Notes: generated by a model not told the origin, from the letters alone. Counted from the first letter of the stretch, positions 38,001-46,293 are shown. The stretch: 64,000 bases of DNA from Halopseudomonas sabulinigri (GCF_900105255.1 NZ_LT629763.1:3249001-3313000); one strand, 5' to 3'. A program made the numbers and translations.

Positions 38001-38059
38001 AATTGTTGGGCTGCATAGAGTGCGGCTCATAATTTAGTTAGCTCAGGGAATATGATCAG

Positions 38060-38833
38060 ATGCCAGCAGACGTCGCCCAGGGAAATGCCCCGGTAACCGT
38101 TAAACCCGTTGTTAATGCCATACGTATATTGCGGCTCTTGAGTCAGGCGGGTGGGCCTGAGCGCGCGGTGGACATTGCGCGGCAGCTGGATATCAACCCT
38201 AGCACCTGTTTCAATATTCTGCGCACGCTGGCGGCGGAAGACATGGTTGAGTTCAATGCTATGTCCAAGCGATATTCTGCTGGGCTGGGTTTGGCTAGGC
38301 TCGTGGAGCAGTTTGTTACTCAAGGTCAGAAGATTCAGTTGGCCAAGCCGTTGCTCGAGAGCTTTGCTGCCAAGGTCCGCGTAACGGTAACGCTCTGGCG
38401 ACGTATCGGTAATGATCGCATCGTTATTGTCAGCTCCGCGGCCTGCCCGACGGACGTGCGAATCGATATGAGTGAGGGGCAGCGCCTGCCCATAATGATG
38501 GGCGCGAGCGGAAGACTTTTCGCCTCGCAGCTAGATTTGGAGTCCGAGAGCTCGCGGGAGATTTTCGAGAAAATACGCTGGGGAGCACCGTTGTCTTACG
38601 ACGATTACAAAAAGCAGGTCAGCGATGCCTCGCAACGCGGCTGGGCGCTGGATGATGGCTATTTCTCTATAGGTATCCTTGCAGTCGCAGCTCCAGTATT
38701 TTCGCCGAGTAATAGTATCGAGTTTACTGTTTCGGCGGTGATGTTCCGTGGGCAGCGTGATGAGGCCGGTATTGCCGAACTTGGCAGCATGTTGGGAGGC
38801 CTGTGTAGTGAGCTGGAGTCTGTCCTTTTCTAG
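38060..38833 (+). CDS. ditR: IclR-family transcriptional regulator
   Basis: 257 residues. N-terminal winged helix-turn-helix (AIRILRLLSQAGGPERAVDIARQLDINPSTCFNILRTLAAEDMV, about 17-60), then an IclR effector domain (residues about 85-250). In P. abietaniphila ditR is reported as an IclR-type, inducer-dependent activator of ditA3. It sits between the permease gene and the convergent thiolase-fold gene, as in that cluster. Its own promoter carries a palindrome (37983). The inducer would be a diterpenoid acid. Confidence 0.88.
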   Translation: MPADVAQGNAPVTVKPVVNAIRILRLLSQAGGPERAVDIARQLDINPSTCFNILRTLAAEDMVEFNAMSKRYSAGLGLARLVEQFVTQGQKIQLAKPLLESFAAKVRVTVTLWRRIGNDRIVIVSSAACPTDVRIDMSEGQRLPIMMGASGRLFASQLDLESESSREIFEKIRWGAPLSYDDYKKQVSDASQRGWALDDGYFSIGILAVAAPVFSPSNSIEFTVSAVMFRGQRDEAGIAELGSMLGGLCSELESVLF

Positions 38834-38844
38834 GCTTTCATGAG

Positions 38845-40035
38845 TCACTCTTTTACCAGTAGTAGGCTGCCACCGAGCGGGCCACCGCCGGCGGCAGTGA
38901 CAGCGACCTGATGGTCTGCAATCTGTCGCTCTCCCGCCTTTCCCCATAATTGCAGACAGGCCTCATGCAAGTAGCCGAGCCCGTGGGTACGCCCTCCTGA
39001 GAGTTGTCCGCCGTTAGTATTGAGCGGCAGCTGGCCGGTAAGCGAAATCCGTTGCCCCCCCTCGATGAAGTTACCACTTTCTCCTCGTGGGCATAGTCCA
39101 AGAGCTTCAAGCCAGATCATGGTCAAAATGGAGAAGCCGTCATATAGCTGTGCAGACTTCACGTCCTTGGGTTTTAGGTCTGTGCGGCTCCACATCATTT
39201 TACTCACATCGAATGCTGCGCCCTCAGTGAGTGATATTTGGTCCCATGACCAAGGCTGGTTCAGCGCGGCACCTATTGCCTCGATACGAATGGGAGGGTT
39301 TTTTGTATCCCGGGCAGCGTCCTTGTGAGAAAGAATAATTGCAGTGGAGGCGTCACAGTGTACGTCGCAGTCAAACATGCGTAAGGGCGATGAAATCATC
39401 CTTGATTGCATGTAGTCGTCCATGCTCATGGGCGAGCGATAAACCGCTTTTGGATTCAGCTGCGCATGCTTGCGACAGGTCAATGCTATCTGTGCAAGCT
39501 GCTCCGGCTTAGTTCCGTACTCATGGAAATGGCGCTGGGCATATATCGCCATCAAGTTCACTGCAGATAGGACGTTGAAGGGGGTATACCACTGCCAGGC
39601 AAAGCTGCTGTCGCGTCCAGCAGTCTTGTTGGTGAGCGCCGAAGCCTGCTTATTTATGAGGCGCGAGGATGACTCGGTGATAGTTCGAAATACCAACACG
39701 TGTTTGCATAGGCCGCTCGCAATGGCCATCGCCCCGTTGATGACGCCGGCAAGTGGCCCGGGTCCTTCGTAGCCGCCACCAAACCAGTTTACTTCCAAAC
39801 CTAACGCGTTCTTTAGGGCGTTGGGGCCGACGGGTGAGAAGCTGTCGCCATTGTTGTTGTCACCCGGCCAGCAGGCGATACCGTCGATATCGCTGCGCTC
39901 AAGGCCTGCATCAGCTATTGCCTGCAGGCAAGCATCCACTGTCAGGCGCATTCCCGACAGTTGGGAAGGGCGCCCCACCTCCGATTGGCCGATCCCGGTG
40001 ATCGCGACCTCTTTCTCATAGAGTCTGGTCGACAT
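38845..40035 (-). CDS. Thiolase-fold protein, probable aldol-lyase type (DitF-like)
   Basis: 396 residues with thiolase/SCP-x superfamily features (VAITGIGQSEVGR at the N-terminus, GGGPLGGSLLLVKE at the C-terminus). The usual nucleophilic Cys near residue 90 is missing; the region reads GGGYEGPGPLAG. A His in GGRTHGLGYLHEA is retained. Thiolase-like proteins without the Cys, paired with a DUF35 protein, act as retro-aldolases in steroid side-chain degradation (Ltp2-ChsH2). The DUF35 gene lies 2 nt upstream on the same strand. It probably cleaves a C-C bond of a CoA thioester. Confidence 0.83.
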   Translation of the reverse strand: MSTRLYEKEVAITGIGQSEVGRPSQLSGMRLTVDACLQAIADAGLERSDIDGIACWPGDNNNGDSFSPVGPNALKNALGLEVNWFGGGYEGPGPLAGVINGAMAIASGLCKHVLVFRTITESSSRLINKQASALTNKTAGRDSSFAWQWYTPFNVLSAVNLMAIYAQRHFHEYGTKPEQLAQIALTCRKHAQLNPKAVYRSPMSMDDYMQSRMISSPLRMFDCDVHCDASTAIILSHKDAARDTKNPPIRIEAIGAALNQPWSWDQISLTEGAAFDVSKMMWSRTDLKPKDVKSAQLYDGFSILTMIWLEALGLCPRGESGNFIEGGQRISLTGQLPLNTNGGQLSGGRTHGLGYLHEACLQLWGKAGERQIADHQVAVTAAGGGPLGGSLLLVKE

Positions 40036-40037
40036 AC

Positions 40038-40430
40038 TTAGTCCTTAATAAAGAGCGGAATCCAGACATCTTCTTGCTGCTCGAAAACAACTCTCAGCGG
40101 CATGCCGATATAGACCTGCTCAACAGGCTCTTCAACGTTGCTGAGAAAACGCAGCCCGGTTTGTTCTGGCAGTTCGACAATCGCTATCGCAAAGGGCGCG
40201 GCTAGGTTTGGAGTCCAGGGTTGGTAATTGATCGTAAAACTTACGACTGTCGCCTTCCCGGACACCTCTTTAGGGCGGACTGAAAGGCTTGCGCATTTTG
40301 GACAGACAGGCCCGGGAGGGTGAAAGTATCTGGTGCAGTCTTCGCACCAATGCATAAACAGGCGGCCCTGCTCCCCTCCTTGCCAGAAAGCGCGATTGTC
40401 TGCGGTCAGTGCGGGCAGCTTCCTGTGCAT
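40038..40430 (-). CDS. DUF35/OB-fold zinc-ribbon partner of the thiolase-fold protein
   Basis: 130 residues from ATG 40430, with AGGAA upstream; the longer ORF (to 40574) would overlap the divergent SDR start. The rubredoxin-like zinc ribbon CEDC...CPKC (CEDCTRYFHPPGPVCPKC) is followed by an OB fold (VSFTINYQPWTPNLAAPFAIAIVEL). DUF35 proteins bind acyl-CoA and are obligate partners of thiolase-fold lyases. It is first in the two-gene minus unit and shares a 135-nt promoter region with the SDR at 40566. Confidence 0.85.
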   Translation of the reverse strand: MHRKLPALTADNRAFWQGGEQGRLFMHWCEDCTRYFHPPGPVCPKCASLSVRPKEVSGKATVVSFTINYQPWTPNLAAPFAIAIVELPEQTGLRFLSNVEEPVEQVYIGMPLRVVFEQQEDVWIPLFIKD

Positions 40431-40478
40431 CTCGGTTGGTTCCTGAGTAATTACGGCGATGTAGCAAAGCGTATCATT

Positions 40479-40508
40479 TGTACATATATAAAAAAAGTGT
40501 TCTAATTT
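40479..40508. promoter_or_regulatory. A-tract promoter element, copy 2
   Basis: Begins TGTACATATATA, continues with an A7 tract and GTGTTC. It aligns ungapped with 42345, 45389 and 33306. It lies between the divergent DUF35/thiolase and SDR units, 57 nt before the SDR start, and could serve both directions. Confidence 0.5.
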
Positions 40509-40565
40509 TTCTATGTGGCTGCCAATTAGGCCACCAATAACAATTAACAAGAGGAGAGCTGGAGC

Positions 40566-41267
40566 ATGGCGCACCTATTAAAAGGCCGCTCGGTCGTGGT
40601 TACCGGGGGGTTCGGCATATTGGGCAGGGCTCTTGCAGTCTACCTTCTAGAGCAGGGTGCCCGAGTGGCTGCCTTAGACTTGAGCGCTGTCCCCGTAGAT
40701 CTTCAGGCGAGTGAAGACTTTCTTCCGCTGGGAGGTGTAGACCTGACCGACCCGGTGTCCGCGGGGGATGCTATGACCCAGGTGTCGAGTGCGTTTGGCC
40801 ATATAGACTCGCTGGTCAACGTCGCTGGTGGTTTTGCTTGGGAACCCTTTGAAACCGGCGCTCTGGAAACCTGGGATCGGATGTATCAGATGAATGTCCG
40901 AACGACCGTTACTGCCACGCATGCAGCTCTTCCCCATTTGCTTACATCGGCTGATGGTCGGGTGGTCAGCATCAGCGCGGTCGCTGCCGGTAAGGCAGGT
41001 TTGGGGGTTTCAGCATACGCTGCTGCCAAGGCTGGTGTGTCTCGATTCACCGAGTCTCTAGCTGAAGAGTTGAAGACGCGTAGCGTTACGGTGAACGCGG
41101 TTATGCCGAGCATTATTGATACCCCCACTAATAGAGCTGATATGCCTGATGAGGATTTCTCAAGTTGGGTGGCTCCAAGTTCTCTAGCCGCAGTTATCGG
41201 GTTTCTCCTATCGGATCAGGCGGCAGTCATTACCGGTGCCTGCCTCCCTGTGACCGGCAAGGTCTAG
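40566..41267 (+). CDS. SDR-family dehydrogenase (DitG-like)
   Basis: 233 residues with an AGGAGAG site upstream. Canonical active site: nucleotide motif VTGGFGILG (about 12-20), NVAG, Ser in SISAVAAG and YAAAK. The opening is typical of classical SDRs. It is followed after 30 nt by the FAH-like gene at 41298. In the BKME-9 cluster an SDR called DitG occupies about this place, but I am unsure of the name. Probably oxidises or reduces a ring hydroxyl/ketone of a diterpenoid or an acyl-CoA intermediate. Confidence 0.82.
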   Translation: MAHLLKGRSVVVTGGFGILGRALAVYLLEQGARVAALDLSAVPVDLQASEDFLPLGGVDLTDPVSAGDAMTQVSSAFGHIDSLVNVAGGFAWEPFETGALETWDRMYQMNVRTTVTATHAALPHLLTSADGRVVSISAVAAGKAGLGVSAYAAAKAGVSRFTESLAEELKTRSVTVNAVMPSIIDTPTNRADMPDEDFSSWVAPSSLAAVIGFLLSDQAAVITGACLPVTGKV

Positions 41268-41297
41268 TTTCCAGACAACAATAAAAGGAAAGCTCCC

Positions 41298-42284
41298 ATG
41301 AGATTGGTTACCTTCGTGAATAGTGCGGGCCTGGAACTGCCAGGTGCATTGCTCGACAGCGATCAGGTGGTACTTGATCTTCAAGCGGCGCATCGTGAAT
41401 GCAAAGGTGGTGCCTCGCCAGCGTTGCAGAGTGTCTTGAGTTTGGCCGAGTCGGGTGACGCCGGCTTTGAGTTGGCACGCAGTGTAGTGGCTAAAGCGCC
41501 TGCTTCTGCGGTTGTTGCGCGGGATCAAGTACGTCTGCGAGCGCCAATCCAGCCCCCTCCACAGATGCGCGACTTTTCCTGCTTTGAGCTGCACCTGCAG
41601 CAATGTTTTGCCGCTGCCAGAAAGGGCCGTGCGATGCGGGCAGCTGACCCGGAAGCGGCACTGCGTGAGATGGATACCAGCGCAGATGACTCCGTCCTTA
41701 AAACCTTCAACCGTCAACCTATTTACTACAAGTGCAACCGCTTTGCGGTAGCGGGTATGGACGATGAGTTTCAGTGGCCATCGTACAGCAAGCTTTTGGA
41801 TTTTGAGCTGGAGTTCGGTTGCTACATGGGCAAGCGAGGCAAAGACATAACGCGTGATCAGGCGCGGAGCTTCATCTTCGGTTACACCATTTTTAACGAC
41901 ATCAGCGCGCGCGACGCCCAAGGTCGCGAGATGGGCGGGATGTTGGGGCCGGCGAAGGGCAAGGATTTCGATACTGCGAATGTGATGGGTCCGTGCCTGG
42001 TGACGGCCGATGAGCTTGGTGATCCCTACGATCTGAATATGATTGCCAGGGTGAATGGCGAGGAGTGGGGGCGAGGTAACACGAGAGATATGCGCTGGCA
42101 GTTCGAAGATGTAATTGCTCATGTGTCGCAGTCGGAAACCTTGTATCCAGGGGAATTCCTGGGATCAGGGACTGTGGGTAATGGTTGTGGTTTGGAACAG
42201 CTGCGCTATCTCAAGCGAGGGGATGTGGTGGAGCTTGAGGTGGACGGTATTGGTGTATTACGTACACAGGTCGGACAAAAGTGA
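41298..42284 (+). CDS. FAH-family isomerase/hydrolase (DitH-like)
   Basis: 328 residues, AAAGGAAAG site upstream. FAH fold: residues about 175-215 (LDFELEFGCYMGKRGKD) contain the metal-binding acidic residues, and FGYTIFNDISARDAQGREMGG is the signature segment. An N-terminal lid domain of roughly 90 residues is typical of the longer FAH proteins. DitH of BKME-9 was described as similar to isomerase/decarboxylases of the 2-hydroxyhepta-2,4-diene-1,7-dioate type. It precedes ditA1 by 135 nt. Confidence 0.83.
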   Translation: MRLVTFVNSAGLELPGALLDSDQVVLDLQAAHRECKGGASPALQSVLSLAESGDAGFELARSVVAKAPASAVVARDQVRLRAPIQPPPQMRDFSCFELHLQQCFAAARKGRAMRAADPEAALREMDTSADDSVLKTFNRQPIYYKCNRFAVAGMDDEFQWPSYSKLLDFELEFGCYMGKRGKDITRDQARSFIFGYTIFNDISARDAQGREMGGMLGPAKGKDFDTANVMGPCLVTADELGDPYDLNMIARVNGEEWGRGNTRDMRWQFEDVIAHVSQSETLYPGEFLGSGTVGNGCGLEQLRYLKRGDVVELEVDGIGVLRTQVGQK

Positions 42285-42344
42285 TCACTCAGGGCGTATG
42301 GGAGTGGCTGAAAACCCGAGATACATAATTATCCTTACATTTTA

Positions 42345-42374
42345 TGTACATTTATTAAAAATTTGTTTATATTT
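42345..42374 (+). promoter_or_regulatory. A-tract promoter element, copy 3 (upstream of ditA1)
   Basis: Begins TGTACATTTATT, continues AAAAATTTGTTT. It aligns ungapped with 40479 and 45389 and ends 45 nt before the ditA1 start. A small palindrome TACAT-TTT-ATGTA (42336-42348) overlaps its left edge. Confidence 0.5.
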
Positions 42375-42419
42375 TTCCCGACTGCAGCCGGCATCATTTC
42401 AAATACCCTGGAGGCGAGC

Positions 42420-43817
42420 ATGCTAACAAAAACAAGCGCAGTGCTTTCTGATGGCACTAAGATATCCGACCTGATTTATCCTGATACTCGTGAAGTTCAG
42501 ATGCGCGTACTGTCCGATCCCGAGATCTATGAGCTGGAGATGGAGAAGATCTTCGGCAAGACGTGGGTCATGCTGGGCCACGAATCCGAGATTCCTAACT
42601 CTGGTGACTTTATCGTTCGAGATATGGGATCCGACTCAGTTATCGTTGCGCGTGACAAGGCTGGTGAGGTTCACGTGACGTTGAACGTTTGCCCTCACCG
42701 CGGCATGCGTGTAGCTCTGACTGACTGCGGTAATACCCAAATCCACAAGTGCATTTATCACGGCTGGGCCTTCCGTACCAATGGTGACTTTGTCGGCTCA
42801 CCAGTAGAGCGTGAGTGCATGCACGGGAAGCTACTTGAGAAGTCTGAACTAGGCCTGAAAAAGGCGCGTTCGGTTCTGTACGGCGGCTTGATATTTGCGA
42901 CTTGGAACATCGAGGGCCCTTCTTTTGAAGAGTTTCTTGGTGATGCCAAGTGGTATTACGACATGCTCTTCCTGAGAAGCGACAAAGGTATGGAAGTGCT
43001 CGGGCCACCGCAACGGTTCATTGTCAATGCAAACTGGAAGACCGCAGGCGAGCAGTCAGCGGCAGATGGTTTTCATACGCTGACATTGCATCGTTGGCTG
43101 GGTGAGGTGGGTAACTACTCAAAGAAAGGTGAGGATGAGGGTGAGGGCGCAGACCTGAGCCCGGAAATGATCGGGGTTGAAGTAAGTTCGCCCCATGGTC
43201 ACGCATTGCGTTGTATTGATCTCGCTCGCAAGATCCGCCGTCTAACAGGTCTTAATCCGGATGAGCTTAGTGTTCAGGAGAAGCTTAAAGCGCTGCCTCC
43301 GGCAGGCATGACTCAGGATATGATTGATCAGCTTGCCAATAATTTGTCCGAAGATCAGCTGAAGGTTCTGACCTCTATGCCGCCCCAGGTCGGCGGTATG
43401 TTCCCTAACATTCTGTTCGGTTTCGTCTACATCCCGCAGCCTGATGGTTCTGTAGTGGGATCCATGACGATGCATACCTACATTCCGCGCGGACCAAATA
43501 AGCTTGAATTCTGCAACTGGATTTTTGCCGAGAAGGATGCACCGGCAGAGCTGCGGGAAAAAATGTTGAAACAGACAATTCAGCTGTTTGGCACTTCCGG
43601 CATGGTAGAGCAAGACGACTCTGACACCTGGCCGCACATGACGCTTTCCGCGAAAGGTGCAATGGGCAAGCATATGACGCTGAAGTATCAGGCGATGTTT
43701 GAAACAGGGGCCCCGGAAGGCTGGCCAGGGCCGGGCATTGTGAACGAAGGTTTCACCAAAGACGACACCCAGTGGCATTGGTGGTTGTATTGGAACGAAT
43801 TGATGAACGCGGAATAA
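42420..43817 (+). CDS. ditA1: Aromatic-ring-hydroxylating dioxygenase, alpha subunit
   Basis: 465 residues from ATG 42420 with GGAGG upstream; the longer ORF from 42363 starts inside the promoter element. Rieske ligands are C91, H93, C111 and H114. The mononuclear iron site has D216-x2-H219-x4-H224 and a C-terminal acidic ligand near D399/D400 (EQDDSDTW). It is partnered by the beta subunit 33 nt downstream. DitA hydroxylates 7-oxodehydroabietic acid in P. abietaniphila. The 8.8-kb separation from its ferredoxin matches that system. No dedicated Rieske ferredoxin or reductase gene lies beside it. Confidence 0.9.
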   Translation: MLTKTSAVLSDGTKISDLIYPDTREVQMRVLSDPEIYELEMEKIFGKTWVMLGHESEIPNSGDFIVRDMGSDSVIVARDKAGEVHVTLNVCPHRGMRVALTDCGNTQIHKCIYHGWAFRTNGDFVGSPVERECMHGKLLEKSELGLKKARSVLYGGLIFATWNIEGPSFEEFLGDAKWYYDMLFLRSDKGMEVLGPPQRFIVNANWKTAGEQSAADGFHTLTLHRWLGEVGNYSKKGEDEGEGADLSPEMIGVEVSSPHGHALRCIDLARKIRRLTGLNPDELSVQEKLKALPPAGMTQDMIDQLANNLSEDQLKVLTSMPPQVGGMFPNILFGFVYIPQPDGSVVGSMTMHTYIPRGPNKLEFCNWIFAEKDAPAELREKMLKQTIQLFGTSGMVEQDDSDTWPHMTLSAKGAMGKHMTLKYQAMFETGAPEGWPGPGIVNEGFTKDDTQWHWWLYWNELMNAE

Positions 43818-43850
43818 CCTTCTCCATATCAATAAAAATAGGAGTCTCTT

Positions 43851-44411
43851 ATGCAGCATGCTGAAGAAAAGAGCCTAGATATCAGTCAGGGACCATACGT
43901 GCCCGTTGGTTCAGCTGAGTACAGTGCCGTTGTAACTTTCTTGTATGAGGAGGCCGCACTTCTGGATCAGTTACGCTTGAACGAGTGGGGGGATCGGCTG
44001 GCGACTGACCTCGTGTATACCGCGCCCCTGCGTCACACTCGACTGGGTGTTGATCACGCACAGAGTTTTGTACGCAGCGTTCAGCATTTTCACGATGACT
44101 ACCGCTCTGTGATGGGGCGTATCTTGCGCCTGTCCGGCAAGAGTGCATGGGCCGAAGACCCGCCGTCGCGCACTCGACGCCTAGTCACCAACGTTCTGGT
44201 TCGTGAAACTGAAAATCCCGACGAGCTGGACGTGACGAGCTACGTGCTGATGACACGCAGTCGCTTTAGTGAGCACCATGTTGACATCATCAGCTTCGAA
44301 CGGAGAGATGTTCTGCGTAAGCAGGCGGATGGCGGATTCAAGCTCGCAAAACGAGAGGCGATCCTGGACCAATCAGTACTGGGTACAGCAAACCTCGCAG
44401 TGTTTTTGTAG
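43851..44411 (+). CDS. ditA2: Aromatic-ring-hydroxylating dioxygenase, beta subunit
   Basis: 186 residues, NTF2/SnoaL-like fold of ring-hydroxylating beta subunits. Seen in YSAVVTFLYEEAALLDQLRLNEWGDRLATDLVYTAPLR, VLVRETENPDELDVTSYVLMTRSR and the C-terminal KLAKREAILDQSVLGTANLAVFL. Together with the alpha subunit it would form the A3B3 oxygenase. It has a strong AATAGGAGTC start region and is followed by a terminator at 44458, ending the ditA1A2 transcript. Confidence 0.9.
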   Translation: MQHAEEKSLDISQGPYVPVGSAEYSAVVTFLYEEAALLDQLRLNEWGDRLATDLVYTAPLRHTRLGVDHAQSFVRSVQHFHDDYRSVMGRILRLSGKSAWAEDPPSRTRRLVTNVLVRETENPDELDVTSYVLMTRSRFSEHHVDIISFERRDVLRKQADGGFKLAKREAILDQSVLGTANLAVFL

Positions 44412-44457
44412 TAAGAGTTGGGCTTTGGTTGTGGTCAGCAATCAAATGCCATGCGGG

Positions 44458-44488
44458 AAAAAGCCTGCCATTTGGCGGGCTTTTTTTT
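44458..44488. terminator. Intrinsic terminator after ditA2, likely bidirectional
   Basis: AAAAAGCCTGCC, loop ATTT, GGCGGGCTTTTTTTT, one T-G wobble in the stem. It also suits the minus-strand gene ending at 44591. Confidence 0.88.
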
Positions 44489-44590
44489 GCCTAGTTGCTC
44501 GATGTTGGTGGGGTTTTCAGTGCGGTACTTCGGCTTGTCGGCCTAATGTTCAGCCTATTCTTGACCGGATTGATGGTTAGTTGGCAGGGG

Positions 44591-45325
44591 TTAGCTGGCA
44601 TGATCACCGTTAAGCCAAGCCTGATCTGTTGCGCATAAGAGCTCTTGTTGAGAACCAAAGTCGAGCGTTGAGCCAACCATCCTTCGCGCATGTTTAGCCC
44701 TTATCGGTTGCTGCGCGTAACATAAGCCGGTTTCTGCTGCGTGTTCATTGGCATCAAGATCGTACTCTCTTCCGCGAGAGATGGTGGTACAGCGACGGAG
44801 GATCAGCGCCGCTTCGGCTTCTTCAGTTGACAGCGTTCGAATAGCCCAGCCAGCCATGCCGTGGTTGAGGTCTATTCCGGCATATGGAGGGGGAGCGGTT
44901 ATCTGAGTGCCTTGGGTCTTCCAGGCAAGATAAAGCTCGCCATTGCGCCATAGGCTGGGGCTGGTTGCGCCCAATAATCGTTGGGGAACTGCAATCTCAT
45001 AGTGTCGATGCTCTATGTTGGCCGCTGCAGCAGCGATTGCAAGGCCAGCTAAGTCCAGCAAATGCGTGCATTGAAGTTTGGCGTCAGTTTGCCGGTTCAC
45101 GCTGTGTGCGATGTCAGATAGTGGCATCCCTAGTAGCCCACGCAGCTGGTTGGCCGCAGATGGGCAAGCGTCGTAGGGGAAGCGAACCGCCCAGCCATTA
45201 ATATCAGTCAGAATCTCGGAATTATGTCTGATGCTTACCCTGAAGTGATGAAAATCATCCTCAAGAGCGGCCCTGACTTCATGGTCGTTTTGAGCCTGGA
45301 TTACTATGCGCCGCCTGAAAAGCAT
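44591..45325 (-). CDS. DUF2889-like protein
   Basis: 244 residues, no signal peptide. Features recall DUF2889: a basic N-terminus, H-rich LEDDFHHFRVSIRHN, a CP motif in RFPYDACPSAANQLRGL, and the segment QCTHLLDLAGLAIAAAA. The DUF2889 assignment is from memory. Proteins of this family often occur in aromatic and steroid catabolic clusters, but their function is unknown to me. It is a lone minus-strand gene between the ditA1A2 terminator and the SDR at 45431, with its promoter overlapping that of the SDR. Confidence 0.75.
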   Translation of the reverse strand: MLFRRRIVIQAQNDHEVRAALEDDFHHFRVSIRHNSEILTDINGWAVRFPYDACPSAANQLRGLLGMPLSDIAHSVNRQTDAKLQCTHLLDLAGLAIAAAAANIEHRHYEIAVPQRLLGATSPSLWRNGELYLAWKTQGTQITAPPPYAGIDLNHGMAGWAIRTLSTEEAEAALILRRCTTISRGREYDLDANEHAAETGLCYAQQPIRAKHARRMVGSTLDFGSQQELLCATDQAWLNGDHAS

Positions 45326-45388
45326 ATTGATCTCACATTCTAGGTAGCAGGGAAATTGAGTGGAACTCTAGGTTATCGTGTAATAATA

Positions 45389-45418
45389 TGAACATTAACA
45401 AAAAAAGTGTTTATTAAA
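45389..45418 (+). promoter_or_regulatory. A-tract promoter element, copy 4
   Basis: Begins TGAACATTAACA, then an A-tract and GTGTTTATT, aligned ungapped with 40479 and 42345. It lies just 12 nt before the SDR start, so it may include the -10 region or an operator rather than a distant activator site. Confidence 0.5.
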
Positions 45419-45430
45419 AAGGCTGACGAT

Positions 45431-46231
45431 ATGGAACTGCTCAAGAATAAAGTTGCCCTGATCACCGGTTCTGGTGGCGGTATCGGCGAAGGTGTCGCAC
45501 GTTACTTCGTTAAGCAGGGCGCTAGTGTTGTAGTCTCTGAGCTAAATGAAGAGCTCGGAGAGCGGGTGGCTGCAGACCTGCGCGCGCTTGGCGGTAATGC
45601 TGTTTTTGTTAAAACGGACGTGTCCAGCAAGGCCAGCATAGGAAACGCTATCGAAGCTGCGGCCAGGGAGTTTGGCGGCTTGGATGTGTTGGTAAATAAT
45701 GCCTTTGCTCCCACGCCAAATGTCCTGTTTGAAGAAAAAACAGATGAAATGCTCGAGCAGACCCTGGGTACCACCGTCTGGGCTGCTTGGTGGGCAATGC
45801 GCGAAGCAATGCCTCTGATGAAAAAGCGTGGCGGCGGGTCAATTATCAACTTTTATTCAATTGATACTGAAATAGGTGCATGGCTGCATGCGGATTACAA
45901 TACAGCCAAATCCGCCATTTTGGGCCTGACTCGCAGCGCTGCGTCTGAGTGGGGGCGATTCAACATCCGGGTAAATGCAATAGCTCCTACCGCTATGGGG
46001 GCAACCTTTCACAAGTTGGCCGCTGAACGCCCCGGTTTTGCCGAGATGTCGGCCTCGATGCGACCTTTGGGGCGCTGCGGTGAACCGGAGGATGATATTG
46101 GGCCTGTGGTTGCTTTCCTCGCGTCAGAGATGGCCCGGTTCGTTACCGGAGAGGCGCTGCACGTTGATGGTGGCCTGCACTTGCCGGGATATAATTCGCG
46201 CCCGGCCAATGTACTGCCGAGAGAATATTAA
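45431..46231 (+). CDS. SDR-family dehydrogenase (DitI-like)
   Basis: 266 residues from ATG 45431; a GTG at 45407 lies inside the conserved promoter element and is not preferred. Canonical active site: TGSGGGIG (about 12-19), NNAF, Ser in NFYSIDTE, YNTAK. It is alone on the plus strand, downstream of the DUF2889-like gene and convergent with the CoA ligase. In P. abietaniphila DitI is reported to be a dehydrogenase linked to the 7-hydroxy/7-oxo step. Whether this is that enzyme is an inference from order. Confidence 0.83.
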   Translation: MELLKNKVALITGSGGGIGEGVARYFVKQGASVVVSELNEELGERVAADLRALGGNAVFVKTDVSSKASIGNAIEAAAREFGGLDVLVNNAFAPTPNVLFEEKTDEMLEQTLGTTVWAAWWAMREAMPLMKKRGGGSIINFYSIDTEIGAWLHADYNTAKSAILGLTRSAASEWGRFNIRVNAIAPTAMGATFHKLAAERPGFAEMSASMRPLGRCGEPEDDIGPVVAFLASEMARFVTGEALHVDGGLHLPGYNSRPANVLPREY

Positions 46232-46246
46232 CGCCTAACAGCTTCA

Positions 46247-46288
46247 GGTTTAACCCGCATGCCTGCTTGGCAGGATGCGGGTTAAACC
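46247..46288. terminator. Long inverted repeat between convergent genes
   Basis: GGTTTAACCCGCAT (46247-46260) is exactly repeated in reverse complement at 46275-46288. The inner pair CCTGC/GCAGG extends the stem, with one bulged G. It separates the SDR and the CoA ligase. No U-run follows, but the stem is strong. Confidence 0.6.
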
Positions 46289-46293
46289 ACCTC

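Noticed and set aside
40431-40574. Longer N-terminus for the DUF35 protein
   Set aside because: It would overlap the divergent SDR start and promoter element, and ATG 40430 has a better ribosome site.
45407-45430. GTG start for the SDR at 45407
   Set aside because: It lies inside the conserved promoter element; ATG 45431 begins the normal SDR N-terminus.
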